A stretch of 42,567 bases of DNA, from the NCBI GenBank assembly GCA_031256755.1, contig JAIRPZ010000140.1, positions 1-42,567 of the forward strand. Reading direction: 5' to 3'. The position numbers were made by a program, and so were the translations under genes. Positions 7,784 through 15,010 of the stretch are shown piece by piece. The stretch's first letter is position 1. The number at the start of each line of letters is the position of its first letter. Source of the stretch: Planctomycetaceae bacterium (GTDB lineage Bacteria > Planctomycetota > Planctomycetia > Pirellulales > Thermoguttaceae). The notes under the pieces were generated by a model. The model had not been told where the DNA came from. It worked only from the letters and a program-made list of their open reading frames with translations, and did not search any database.

Positions 7784-9589
7784 GTGAAATACTTTTTTTA
7801 TACCGTTTTTTTTCTTGCGTCGCTGGGGACCATCGGAGCCGTTATGAATCCTCCGCTGGCAAAGAAATGGGCTGCATTCGCCGGCATCGATCTCTTTCCC
7901 GGTTCAGACCATTCTTCGGAACCGGTTTCCGCTGATGATCAAATAAAGAAATTTATGGATCAGTATGCAACGGATCACTCTTCCGATCGCAGCCGGGAAG
8001 CACTGCACGCGGATGCTTCCCGTTACACGCCGGACATTCCGCCGCTTGCACCGCCGGCAAGTGTTCCCATTCCGCCGGTTTCCGCTATGCCTGTCGCTAT
8101 GCCGCCGGCGATGACACCTGAACCGGCTTCGGTTCCCGCCGCACCGCCCGTTGCTTCCGCTTGGAACAACGGCAATCCTACACCGCCGGTTTCGGACAAT
8201 TTTTCGTCTGAAGCCGTGAGTCCGCTTACCCCTTTGCCGGTACAGGAAAACGTTCCGGCACCGGCACCGTCCGTTTATGCGGCGGTCATGTCGCAGGCAC
8301 CGCCGCAAGACAGACCGCCGCTGCCGGAACCGCTGCAAGAAACACCGCCGCCTGCGCCGGCAGCGGGGATTTCCGATCCGTTTGCCGCGTCCTATCAGCC
8401 GGTCCATCCTGCCGGTTTCGCACCGGTCAATGAAACGCCGCCGCCTGCCGCACCGCCGGTTCCTCCGAATCCACCGAACCCGCCAACGGTGCAGGTTCCG
8501 CCTTCGTCCATTCAAACGCCCTCCATGTTAATCGAAGATGTGCATTGTCCCGGTACAGAAACAGTGGCCCGTGTCGGCACGCAGGTTATCTTAATGTGCG
8601 ATATTCTGCCGAAAATCCGCCGGACGGCGATCAGAGTGATGAACGAAAACCTCAAACGGATGCCGCCGGAAGAACGTGCCAAAATCGCGCCGGAAGAGAT
8701 TGATCTGGGAATGAATGCCTTTATCGAATCCTGTTATCCCTCGTTTTTGCAGGAACAGGTTCTCCTTGCACTGATTTACAACGATTATGTTCTTTCCAAA
8801 GTGAAGGCGGAACGGGATCATTTCGATGCGAGAATCGGCGAAGAGTTTGACCGTAATGAAGTACCGGCAATGATGAAAGAATTCGGCACGGAGGATCTTT
8901 TTTCGCTCAAAAATTATTTGAAAGAAAAACTCGGCAGTTCGCTGGAACGGGAACGAATGCTCTGGATTCGGGAGCGGATCGCGCAGCAGTGGATTGCTGC
9001 CGCAGCCCAAAAAGCCACAAACGTTTGTAATCACGATGAAATGCACGAGTTTTATGAGAAAAATATGTCTATGTTTACGGCAAAGGCGAAAGCCCGGTGG
9101 CAGGAAATGGTCGTGCTGACTTCGCGGCATAAAACGGAAGACGAAGCGATGAAAAAGATTTGCTGGATGGGGAATCAGGTGCAGTCCGGCGCACCGTTTG
9201 AAGAGATTGCCAAAGCCAATTCGGACGGAGCCACTGCTTCCGGCGGCGGCGTGTGGGATTGGACTGCCAAAGGGAGTTTGACATCGCCGGAACTGGAACA
9301 AGCCGTTTTTTCGCAGCCGATCGGTTCGTTAAGTCCGGCTATTATCAAAACGGAAAAGGGGCTGCACATCATTAAGGTTTTAGAGCGGGAAGAGGCGAAA
9401 ATTACGCCGTTTATCGATGCCCAGGTTGTGATTCGGGAACAGATTCGGAATCAGCGCGGACAGCGTTATCAGGACGAATACATTGCCGAATTGCGGCGGA
9501 AGTTTCCCGCAGAGATACTGAAAGATAAAATAGACCTCAAAGGAAATGTCCCGTCATCTGCACAAACCCCCTATGCTGTCCAACGTTAA
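7784..9589 (+). CDS. Membrane-anchored parvulin-type peptidyl-prolyl cis-trans isomerase
   Basis: A 601-aa protein starting with GTG, 40 bp after the amidohydrolase. Residues 1-23 form a signal or anchor helix. About residues 80-250 are a Pro/Ala-rich, low-complexity linker. A SurA/PrsA-like helical segment (about 270-420) is followed by a PpiC rotamase domain (about 430-535) with ARWQEMVVLTS, GGGVWDWTAKGSL and KTEKGLHIIKVLERE. It probably folds exported or outer-membrane proteins in the periplasm. The unusually long Pro-rich linker may span the envelope. The 3' end overlaps gmk by up to 44 bp. Confidence 0.85.
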   Translation: MKYFFYTVFFLASLGTIGAVMNPPLAKKWAAFAGIDLFPGSDHSSEPVSADDQIKKFMDQYATDHSSDRSREALHADASRYTPDIPPLAPPASVPIPPVSAMPVAMPPAMTPEPASVPAAPPVASAWNNGNPTPPVSDNFSSEAVSPLTPLPVQENVPAPAPSVYAAVMSQAPPQDRPPLPEPLQETPPPAPAAGISDPFAASYQPVHPAGFAPVNETPPPAAPPVPPNPPNPPTVQVPPSSIQTPSMLIEDVHCPGTETVARVGTQVILMCDILPKIRRTAIRVMNENLKRMPPEERAKIAPEEIDLGMNAFIESCYPSFLQEQVLLALIYNDYVLSKVKAERDHFDARIGEEFDRNEVPAMMKEFGTEDLFSLKNYLKEKLGSSLERERMLWIRERIAQQWIAAAAQKATNVCNHDEMHEFYEKNMSMFTAKAKARWQEMVVLTSRHKTEDEAMKKICWMGNQVQSGAPFEEIAKANSDGATASGGGVWDWTAKGSLTSPELEQAVFSQPIGSLSPAIIKTEKGLHIIKVLEREEAKITPFIDAQVVIREQIRNQRGQRYQDEYIAELRRKFPAEILKDKIDLKGNVPSSAQTPYAVQR

Positions 9590-10196
9590 TTGTTCTCAAA
9601 CGCCGCTGCTTGTTGTTTCGGGACCTTCCGGTGTCGGTAAGGGAACGCTGCTGCAAAAGGTTTTCGCTGAAAGCGGATTTCCGCTGCAAATGAGTGTTTC
9701 GGCGACGACCCGCAGTCCGCGTCCCGGCGAAATTGACGGGAAGCATTATCATTTTTTGAGTGCCGGTGATTTTGAGAACAGGCGGCTTGCCGGCGAATTT
9801 CTGGAATGTTTTGAGGTGTTCGGGACGGGAACGTGGTACGGCACGCTGCGGCAGACGGTTGCAGAAGGTCTTGCTGCCGGCTGCTGGGTTGTTTTGGAAA
9901 TTGATGTGAATGGTGCCAAAAAAGTGAAAGAACAGTTTCCTGATGCGGTGACGTTTTTCATTGAGCCGAAAAACATTGATGTTCTGAAAGCGCGTTTGCA
10001 GGGGCGAGGTACGGAGACGGAGGAAGCGATGCGCCGGCGGCTGGCGACGGCACTTGAAGAATTGAAACATGCCGGCGAGTTTGACTACCGGATCATTAAT
10101 GAAGATATTGATACCGCTGTTCAGGAATTTACCGCAATTCTCAAGAATCTGCGGACGGTTTCGCAGGGCGTTTCCGAAGCCGGCGAAACCGCCTGA
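9546..10196 (+). CDS. gmk: Guanylate kinase
   Basis: A 216-aa protein with the P-loop GPSGVGKGTLL, followed by the GMP-binding region TTRSPRPGEIDGKHYHF, LEIDVNGAKKVKEQFPD, and the lid segment RGTETEEAMRRRL. It phosphorylates GMP to GDP in the cytoplasm. Two starts are possible: ATG 9546 directly after AAAGGA, or ATG 9573 ten codons before the P-loop strand. Both lie inside the PPIase gene, so the two are probably cotranscribed and coupled. The gene converges on the permease gene at 10211 with only 14 bp between stops. Confidence 0.93.
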   Translation: MSRHLHKPPMLSNVNCSQTPLLVVSGPSGVGKGTLLQKVFAESGFPLQMSVSATTRSPRPGEIDGKHYHFLSAGDFENRRLAGEFLECFEVFGTGTWYGTLRQTVAEGLAAGCWVVLEIDVNGAKKVKEQFPDAVTFFIEPKNIDVLKARLQGRGTETEEAMRRRLATALEELKHAGEFDYRIINEDIDTAVQEFTAILKNLRTVSQGVSEAGETA

Positions 10197-10210
10197 CAAA
10201 TAGACATTCG

Positions 10211-11140
10211 CTAGGCAATATCTTTGTCCTCAAAAAGCAGCAGTGAAACAATCAGCAAAACGCCGCAGTACAGACATGTGTACACAACCGTTCCGCCGAC
10301 ATAACTCCATGGAACCGCCCGCTCCATCGCCACAGCGGTCTCCATACTGAAATGATCAAGATTCGGCAGCACCGCACTGGCGACATCCGCCGCGAAAACA
10401 ACCATCGGAAACTGTCCCATAGACGACTGCACAATCACCGGAACAATATTGCCCAAAAGATAGATCATCAGCGTGAGCGTCAAATTCGGCAGCAGCGGCA
10501 GCCGGGTTGAGACCGTGATCGCAACCGCCGCTAAAATAACCGTTTCCAAATAAGAAAGAGCCATACCGGGCAATATATCCCCGACAGCCGCCGCACATTC
10601 AACAGCGGTCGGTACTTCTTTAGAAGATTCGCGGGCATCGTAAACCACTTTGTACGAAACGGCATTCAGAAAAAACGTTCCGAGAATCAGAAACAGCAGT
10701 GTGACGGCAATCATCACGCCGGCATATTTACCGATGATAAATTTCGTCCGGCTCAACGGTTTTGCAAGAGCCATTAACGCGGTCTTGCCGTCAAGTTCGT
10801 CTGCAATCGTGGTACTGGCTGCCCAGACCGCCAAAAAGGCGGCAAAAAGTTTGACCACGGTGATTCCCTGCGTGATGACCAGTTTAATATCTTCCCCAAA
10901 CGTGTTGTAAGGGATCAGCAGGAACATGAACAGGGCGAATAAACCGACCAATGTCAGAATGACAAACAGCGGCTGAAGAACGGATTCTTTCGCCGTAATC
11001 CATGCAACGGCTCCGGCTTTCGGGAATACGCTGCGTAAAGCGAAAACGGCTGCACCGAACAGGATGAATACGGCAGCGGCACCAAGGTCAATGTACTTTA
11101 ATCCCTGAATCCAACTGGGAATAACAACAGCGGCAAACAT
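10211..11140 (-). CDS. ABC-2 type transporter permease
   Basis: A 309-aa integral membrane protein with about six to seven hydrophobic segments. WITAKESVLQPLFVILTLVG and the cytoplasmic segment DELDGKTALMALAKPLSRTKFIIGKY match the ABC-2 permease signature (TIADELDGKT... P.SR..F..GK). It shares the '(T/A)KES' helix pattern with the permease at 2954-4906 but has no large extracytoplasmic domain. No ATPase gene is adjacent. The substrate is unknown. The start region at 11140 is followed upstream by the repeat block at 11211-11400. Confidence 0.78.
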   Translation of the reverse strand: MFAAVVIPSWIQGLKYIDLGAAAVFILFGAAVFALRSVFPKAGAVAWITAKESVLQPLFVILTLVGLFALFMFLLIPYNTFGEDIKLVITQGITVVKLFAAFLAVWAASTTIADELDGKTALMALAKPLSRTKFIIGKYAGVMIAVTLLFLILGTFFLNAVSYKVVYDARESSKEVPTAVECAAAVGDILPGMALSYLETVILAAVAITVSTRLPLLPNLTLTLMIYLLGNIVPVIVQSSMGQFPMVVFAADVASAVLPNLDHFSMETAVAMERAVPWSYVGGTVVYTCLYCGVLLIVSLLLFEDKDIA

Positions 11141-11210
11141 TGTGTTGAGTAATTGTCAAAGGCTTTAATAAAAAACTTCCGTTGATTTTAACCGGAACGG
11201 AACGGATTGC

Positions 11211-11400
11211 AAGACGGCAGGGGATATTGGAGACGGCAGACGGCAGAAATGAGACGGCAGATAGCAGATTGCAGACGGCAGCAAGAAAAAGAATTCCCCT
11301 TCTGCCGTCTTTTCCTCCTCTGCTGCCGTCTGCCGTCTGCAAACTGCCGTCTTCCTTCCCCCTCTTCTGCCGTCTGCAATCTGCTGTCTGCTGTCTCCAG
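11211..11400 (+). repeat. GACGGCAG-rich composite palindrome
   Basis: The left half carries at least five copies of (G)ACGGCAG, for example near 11212, 11232 and 11273. The right half carries the complementary CTGCCGTC units, so the block can fold into a long imperfect hairpin. The centre holds GAATTCCC (11291-11298), also present at the centre of the block at 39007-39148. It lies between the divergent permease and cstA genes, upstream of the cstA -10 box. Confidence 0.75.
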
Positions 11401-11426
11401 TGCTGTCCTTCTCCCGCAGAAATGTT

Positions 11427-11475
11427 TATAATCAACCGGTACAGCAAACAGGTTTGCCCTCAACCATACAGGAGG
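11427..11475 (+). promoter_or_regulatory. cstA -10 box and strong Shine-Dalgarno
   Basis: TATAAT at 11427-11432 and AGGAGG at 11470-11475, five bases before ATG 11481. This is the clearest canonical ribosome-binding site in the window. It fixes the start even though the frame is open upstream to 11400. Confidence 0.65.
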
Positions 11476-11480
11476 TTTCG

Positions 11481-13010
11481 ATGTATTCTTTTATTTTCGG
11501 CATAGCGGCATTGATATTGGGTTATTTTCTTTACGGCAAAATCGCCGAGCGGATTTTTGTTATCCGGCCGGAAGCCGAAACACCGGCTGTCCGGCGGAAT
11601 GACGGCGTGGACTTTGTACCGATGTCCGCATGGAAAGCCACACTGATTCAACTTCTCAACATCGCCGGAACCGGCCCCGTGTTCGGAGCCATTGCCGGAG
11701 CGTTATTCGGTCCGGCTGCTTTTGTGTGGATTGTCTTCGGCTGCATCTTCGCCGGTGCCGTACACGATTATATTCTCGGCATGCTTTCGATGCGGAATGA
11801 CGGTGCCAACATTGCGGAGATTGTCGGCAAATATCTCGGCAGGAAGCCGCTCATTGTCGTGCGGGTTTTCTCGCTGGTACTGCTCGTCTTTGTCGGCGCG
11901 GTGTTCGTAACCACTCCCGCACAAGTGCTGCAAACGATGTTTGCTCCGCTGCCGGAAGGAGAACGAATCGCTCTCTTTGACGGACACATGACCAATACGG
12001 AAATCTTTTATCTTTTCTGCATCGCCTCGATTATTTCTTATTATATTCTGGCAACGCTGCTTCCTATCGACAAAGTCATCGGCAGAATCTATCCTGTTTT
12101 CGGGGCATGCCTTCTGACAATGGCGGCGGGACTAACCGTGATGATGTTTGCGACCGGTGAAATCACCAAGATACCGGAGTTTTCGTTTGTGAATCTGCGT
12201 CCCGACCAAGGAAGCAATATTGCGGCGCATCTTTTCCCGTTCCTGTTTATCACGATTGCATGCGGTGCGGTTTCCGGTTTTCATGCGACTCAATCGCCGC
12301 TGATGGCCCGCTGTCTTAAAACAGAAAAGGAAGGACGCATGGTGTTTTACGGTGCGATGATTCTGGAAGGAATCGTGGCGATGATTTGGGCGGCGGTGAC
12401 GATGGCGCATTTTGACGTTGCCGGCAAAGTTGCGTCGGTGTCGGCACCGGTGATTGTTGCTCAATCTTGTACGGAATACATGGGCTGGCTTGGCGGGATT
12501 CTGGCGGTTTTTGGTGTGGTGGCTTGTCCGGTCACTTCGGGCGACACGGCGTTCCGCAGTGCGCGTCTCAGCATTGCTGATGCGATGAAGTTTGACCAGA
12601 AACCGCTGCGGAACCGTCTTGCGGTGGCTCTTCCTCTTTTTGCGGTTGGTGTGATTTTGGTACTGTTTTCTCTTGTCAGTATTGCGAACTTCAATATTAT
12701 ATGGCGTTATTTTGCGTGGGCGAATCAGACGCTGGCGGCGGTTGGTTTATGGGCGGCGAGTGCTTATCTTGCCAAAGCAGGCAGGAACTACTGGCTCACG
12801 TTGCTGCCTGCGGTGTGGATGACGGCGGTGACGGCAACGTATTTTTTCACTGCGGGAGAATGTCTCGGTTCTTTTGTGGAGAAAACGGCGGGGCGTTTTA
12901 CTTACACCGCAGGTCTCGCTCTTGGTCTGCTTTTCACGGCGGTACTCTTTGCCATGTTTATGCATTCCGCCGGCATCCGGCAGAAAAACCCCGCAGAAAG
13001 AGAGAAGTGA
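11481..13010 (+). CDS. cstA: Carbon starvation protein CstA-family peptide/pyruvate transporter
   Basis: A 509-aa, strongly hydrophobic protein of the short CstA class (E. coli CstA is about 700 aa). Recognisable blocks are VDFVPMSAWKATLIQLLNIA, AGTGPVFGAIAGALFGP, GAVHDYILGMLSMRNDGANI and CPVTSGDTAFRSARL. CstA and its relative BtsT are inner-membrane transporters for peptides or pyruvate, induced in carbon limitation. AGGAGG five bases upstream fixes the start. The gene stands alone after a GACGGCAG repeat block and before an AATTGATAATT repeat block. Assignment to the family is firm; the substrate is inferred. Confidence 0.92.
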   Translation: MYSFIFGIAALILGYFLYGKIAERIFVIRPEAETPAVRRNDGVDFVPMSAWKATLIQLLNIAGTGPVFGAIAGALFGPAAFVWIVFGCIFAGAVHDYILGMLSMRNDGANIAEIVGKYLGRKPLIVVRVFSLVLLVFVGAVFVTTPAQVLQTMFAPLPEGERIALFDGHMTNTEIFYLFCIASIISYYILATLLPIDKVIGRIYPVFGACLLTMAAGLTVMMFATGEITKIPEFSFVNLRPDQGSNIAAHLFPFLFITIACGAVSGFHATQSPLMARCLKTEKEGRMVFYGAMILEGIVAMIWAAVTMAHFDVAGKVASVSAPVIVAQSCTEYMGWLGGILAVFGVVACPVTSGDTAFRSARLSIADAMKFDQKPLRNRLAVALPLFAVGVILVLFSLVSIANFNIIWRYFAWANQTLAAVGLWAASAYLAKAGRNYWLTLLPAVWMTAVTATYFFTAGECLGSFVEKTAGRFTYTAGLALGLLFTAVLFAMFMHSAGIRQKNPAEREK

Positions 13011-13030
13011 AAGAGGAATCCTTGACAATG

Positions 13031-13129
13031 GAAAATTGATAATTAAAAGAAGGAGTTCAACGGCTCGCGGCGGCCCTTTTCTTTCCGAAATTATCAATTA
13101 TTCATTATCAATTTTCAATTTTCAATTTC
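13031..13129 (+). repeat. AATTGATAATT-type palindromic repeat
   Basis: GAAAATTGATAATT at 13031-13044 pairs, with one mismatch, with CATTATCAATTTTC at 13104-13117. Extra TTTCAATTTTCAATT units follow to 13129. It lies between the convergent cstA and protease genes, where its hairpin might end transcription from either side. The same unit occurs near 17567-17602 and at 39007-39148. Confidence 0.65.
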
Positions 13130-13159
13130 AGGAACAGTTCTTATACTTTTTACGTTACG

Positions 13160-14401
13160 TTAACGATTGCCGGCGGCGATCAGACGGACAGCGGCGAATG
13201 ATAATCCGATACCCAGCAGCATATTGCACAGAATAAACATGGTAAGCGGTGCAGAACGGCGGTCTGCAAAGACTCTGACCGTATAAACCGGTTCCGGCAA
13301 GTCCGCATCAGCCGTCAACGGCATCAGCGGAACCAAATGCGAGGTCTGCGCGATAGCAGGCGGCGATGCCGTACTCACTGCCGGAGACACAAGATCCGCC
13401 AGAAGAATCGGCTGAACCGGATGAGGATGACGGCGATGATGATCAGAGACATCATGAGCCGGAACCGGATGATCAGAAATATGGGCAAAAACGGCGGCGG
13501 ACTGCGCACTGATGCGTGCGGCCGGCGGAATTCCGGGCGGAGACGAAGCCGGCGGCTGTACATAATGCCGCACCGGTACACTCACCGGCGGCACCGGAAC
13601 GGGCTGCGGACGAAAATCCCGGCTCTCCCGAAGCGAATGGAACGGTCCTCCCTTTTCGATACCGGCAAAATGCGTTTCGGGACGCGCCGGCAACCGCTCT
13701 ACATACGCAGACGTTTCCATCAAAAACCGGTTCACTCTCTCGCAAAAACTGCCGGCGGTGTTGCTGACCATATCCGATCCGAACAGCACACCGGCAAGTT
13801 CCCCCCGCTGATTCAAAATCGGACCGCCGGAATCCCCTTTGCGTGCGCTGACCGAAACCTCTACGATTTCATAAAGCGGAGTGCTTCCGTCTTTCGGATT
13901 TTCCGGTGTCAGGTAGCGGACACAGCGTCCTTCCGCAATACGGTAAGAACCGGAGCCGTAACCGGCAATCCAGAGCGGTTCGCCCGGTTTGGACGGGGTT
14001 TGCGACACAGGCAAAACCGGAATCGTTTGCGGCGGTTTGGAAACCGCAATCAACGCCAAATCCCACTTCGGATCGCTGCGGACAACGGCTCCGAATGATG
14101 AAAAACCGGACGGAAAATGAATATGGGTCAGTCCTTTCGTTTCACAAACCACGTGCCAGTTGGTCAAAACGATGCCGTATTCGCCGCTGATTCCCACATA
14201 GGCACCGGTACCGAAGGATTGACCGTTGGCATCGAAAGCGATGATTCGGACAACATAGGGCAGTATCGGCGGCGGTGCAGTACCGGCTGCCGGCTGACGA
14301 TAGGCATCATTCCGCCGGGGAACGCCGAATTCTTCGGATGCGGCTCTCCCGAAAAGAGCAAAAGAAACCGAAAAACAGAGGATTGCCCGGAAAATTTTCA
14401 T
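13160..14401 (-). CDS. Secreted trypsin-like serine protease with C-terminal membrane anchor
   Basis: A 413-aa protein starting at an ATG (14401) that opens a signal peptide ending near GRAASEE. The trypsin-like domain (about residues 45-240) has an apparent full triad: H83 in TNWHVV, D114 in KWDLALI and S191 in RKGDSGGPI. The rest is Pro/Val-rich and His-rich (about 260-375), ending in a hydrophobic helix (TMFILCNMLLGIGLSFAA). It is probably held in the membrane with the protease domain outside the cytoplasm. There is no clear PDZ domain, unlike DegP/HtrA. The frame is open to 14497, but the extra residues would disrupt the signal peptide. Confidence 0.82.
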   Translation of the reverse strand: MKIFRAILCFSVSFALFGRAASEEFGVPRRNDAYRQPAAGTAPPPILPYVVRIIAFDANGQSFGTGAYVGISGEYGIVLTNWHVVCETKGLTHIHFPSGFSSFGAVVRSDPKWDLALIAVSKPPQTIPVLPVSQTPSKPGEPLWIAGYGSGSYRIAEGRCVRYLTPENPKDGSTPLYEIVEVSVSARKGDSGGPILNQRGELAGVLFGSDMVSNTAGSFCERVNRFLMETSAYVERLPARPETHFAGIEKGGPFHSLRESRDFRPQPVPVPPVSVPVRHYVQPPASSPPGIPPAARISAQSAAVFAHISDHPVPAHDVSDHHRRHPHPVQPILLADLVSPAVSTASPPAIAQTSHLVPLMPLTADADLPEPVYTVRVFADRRSAPLTMFILCNMLLGIGLSFAAVRLIAAGNR

Positions 14402-14619
14402 TTCGGATGACGGCATCGGCAGGAAAATTGACTGGAGAAAAGGGGAGCCGGGAGCGGCAGCAACCAACGTATGTTCGGTTTTCGGAAAAACGTGCAAGAC
14501 ACCTGCAAGAAGAATCGGGCAGCCGTTTCGATCCGCCTATTAGACAGAAAGGGAATATCCCGCACGAGTTCCGCTGTCAGCCGCGGCAGCAACCCGCTCC
14601 CCATTTCGGCTCGCCGGTT

Positions 14620-14976
14620 TCACGCTGTTTGCATCGTCCCTTGTTCCCGTTTATTTTTGCGAATAATTTTCAATCGTTGCCAAAGACAGTAAGCGTAAAG
14701 ATAAAACAAGACATTAAAAACAGCGTAAATATGCGCCGAGCGAATCGTCCAATCGCCGCCGACGTTCTGATAACCTTGCCAAATAAGTCAATCTGTACAC
14801 GTAAATAAACCAAGCAGCACGAATATCGGTATCAACGGCTGCGATGCAACATTCTTACGCCAACCGAAAAAATACGGCAAAACACCTAACGTGAGCATCA
14901 GATAAATATCGCCTCGGCAAGCAGCGAACACGACCGGCGTTGCCAAGAAGAGACCGGGTGTTTCTAACGCAGCCAT
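14620..14976 (-). pseudogene. Small multi-pass membrane protein gene interrupted by an in-frame TGA
   Basis: From ATG 14976 the frame reads 62 residues with three hydrophobic stretches and stops at TGA 14790-14788. The same frame then continues for 55 codons to TGA 14622-14620 with typical protein sequence, including a fourth hydrophobic segment (HIYAVFNVLFYLYAYCLW) and a basic tail (KIIRKNKREQG). The whole would be a 118-aa, four-helix membrane protein if the internal TGA were Trp (TGG to TGA). It lies 34 bp after the mfd stop in the same direction. TGA is an ordinary stop elsewhere in the window (for example rnd, gmk, cstA), so a nonsense mutation or sequencing error is likelier than recoding. 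The family is not recognised. Confidence 0.55.
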
Positions 14977-15010
14977 TAACAAAAGATAATTTTTTAACGT
15001 ATTCGGAAGA

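Noticed and set aside
7904..8515. Arg-rich antisense frame across the Pro-rich part of the PPIase gene
   Set aside because: It mirrors the CCG-rich codons of the sense gene and has no ribosome-binding site or family.
11211..11400. CRISPR array
   Set aside because: Units are short, inverted as well as direct, and lack regular unique spacers; no cas genes are nearby.
14788..14790. TGA as selenocysteine or a reassigned Trp codon
   Set aside because: No convincing SECIS hairpin is visible after it, and TGA is the normal stop of rnd, gmk, cstA, hemA and others.
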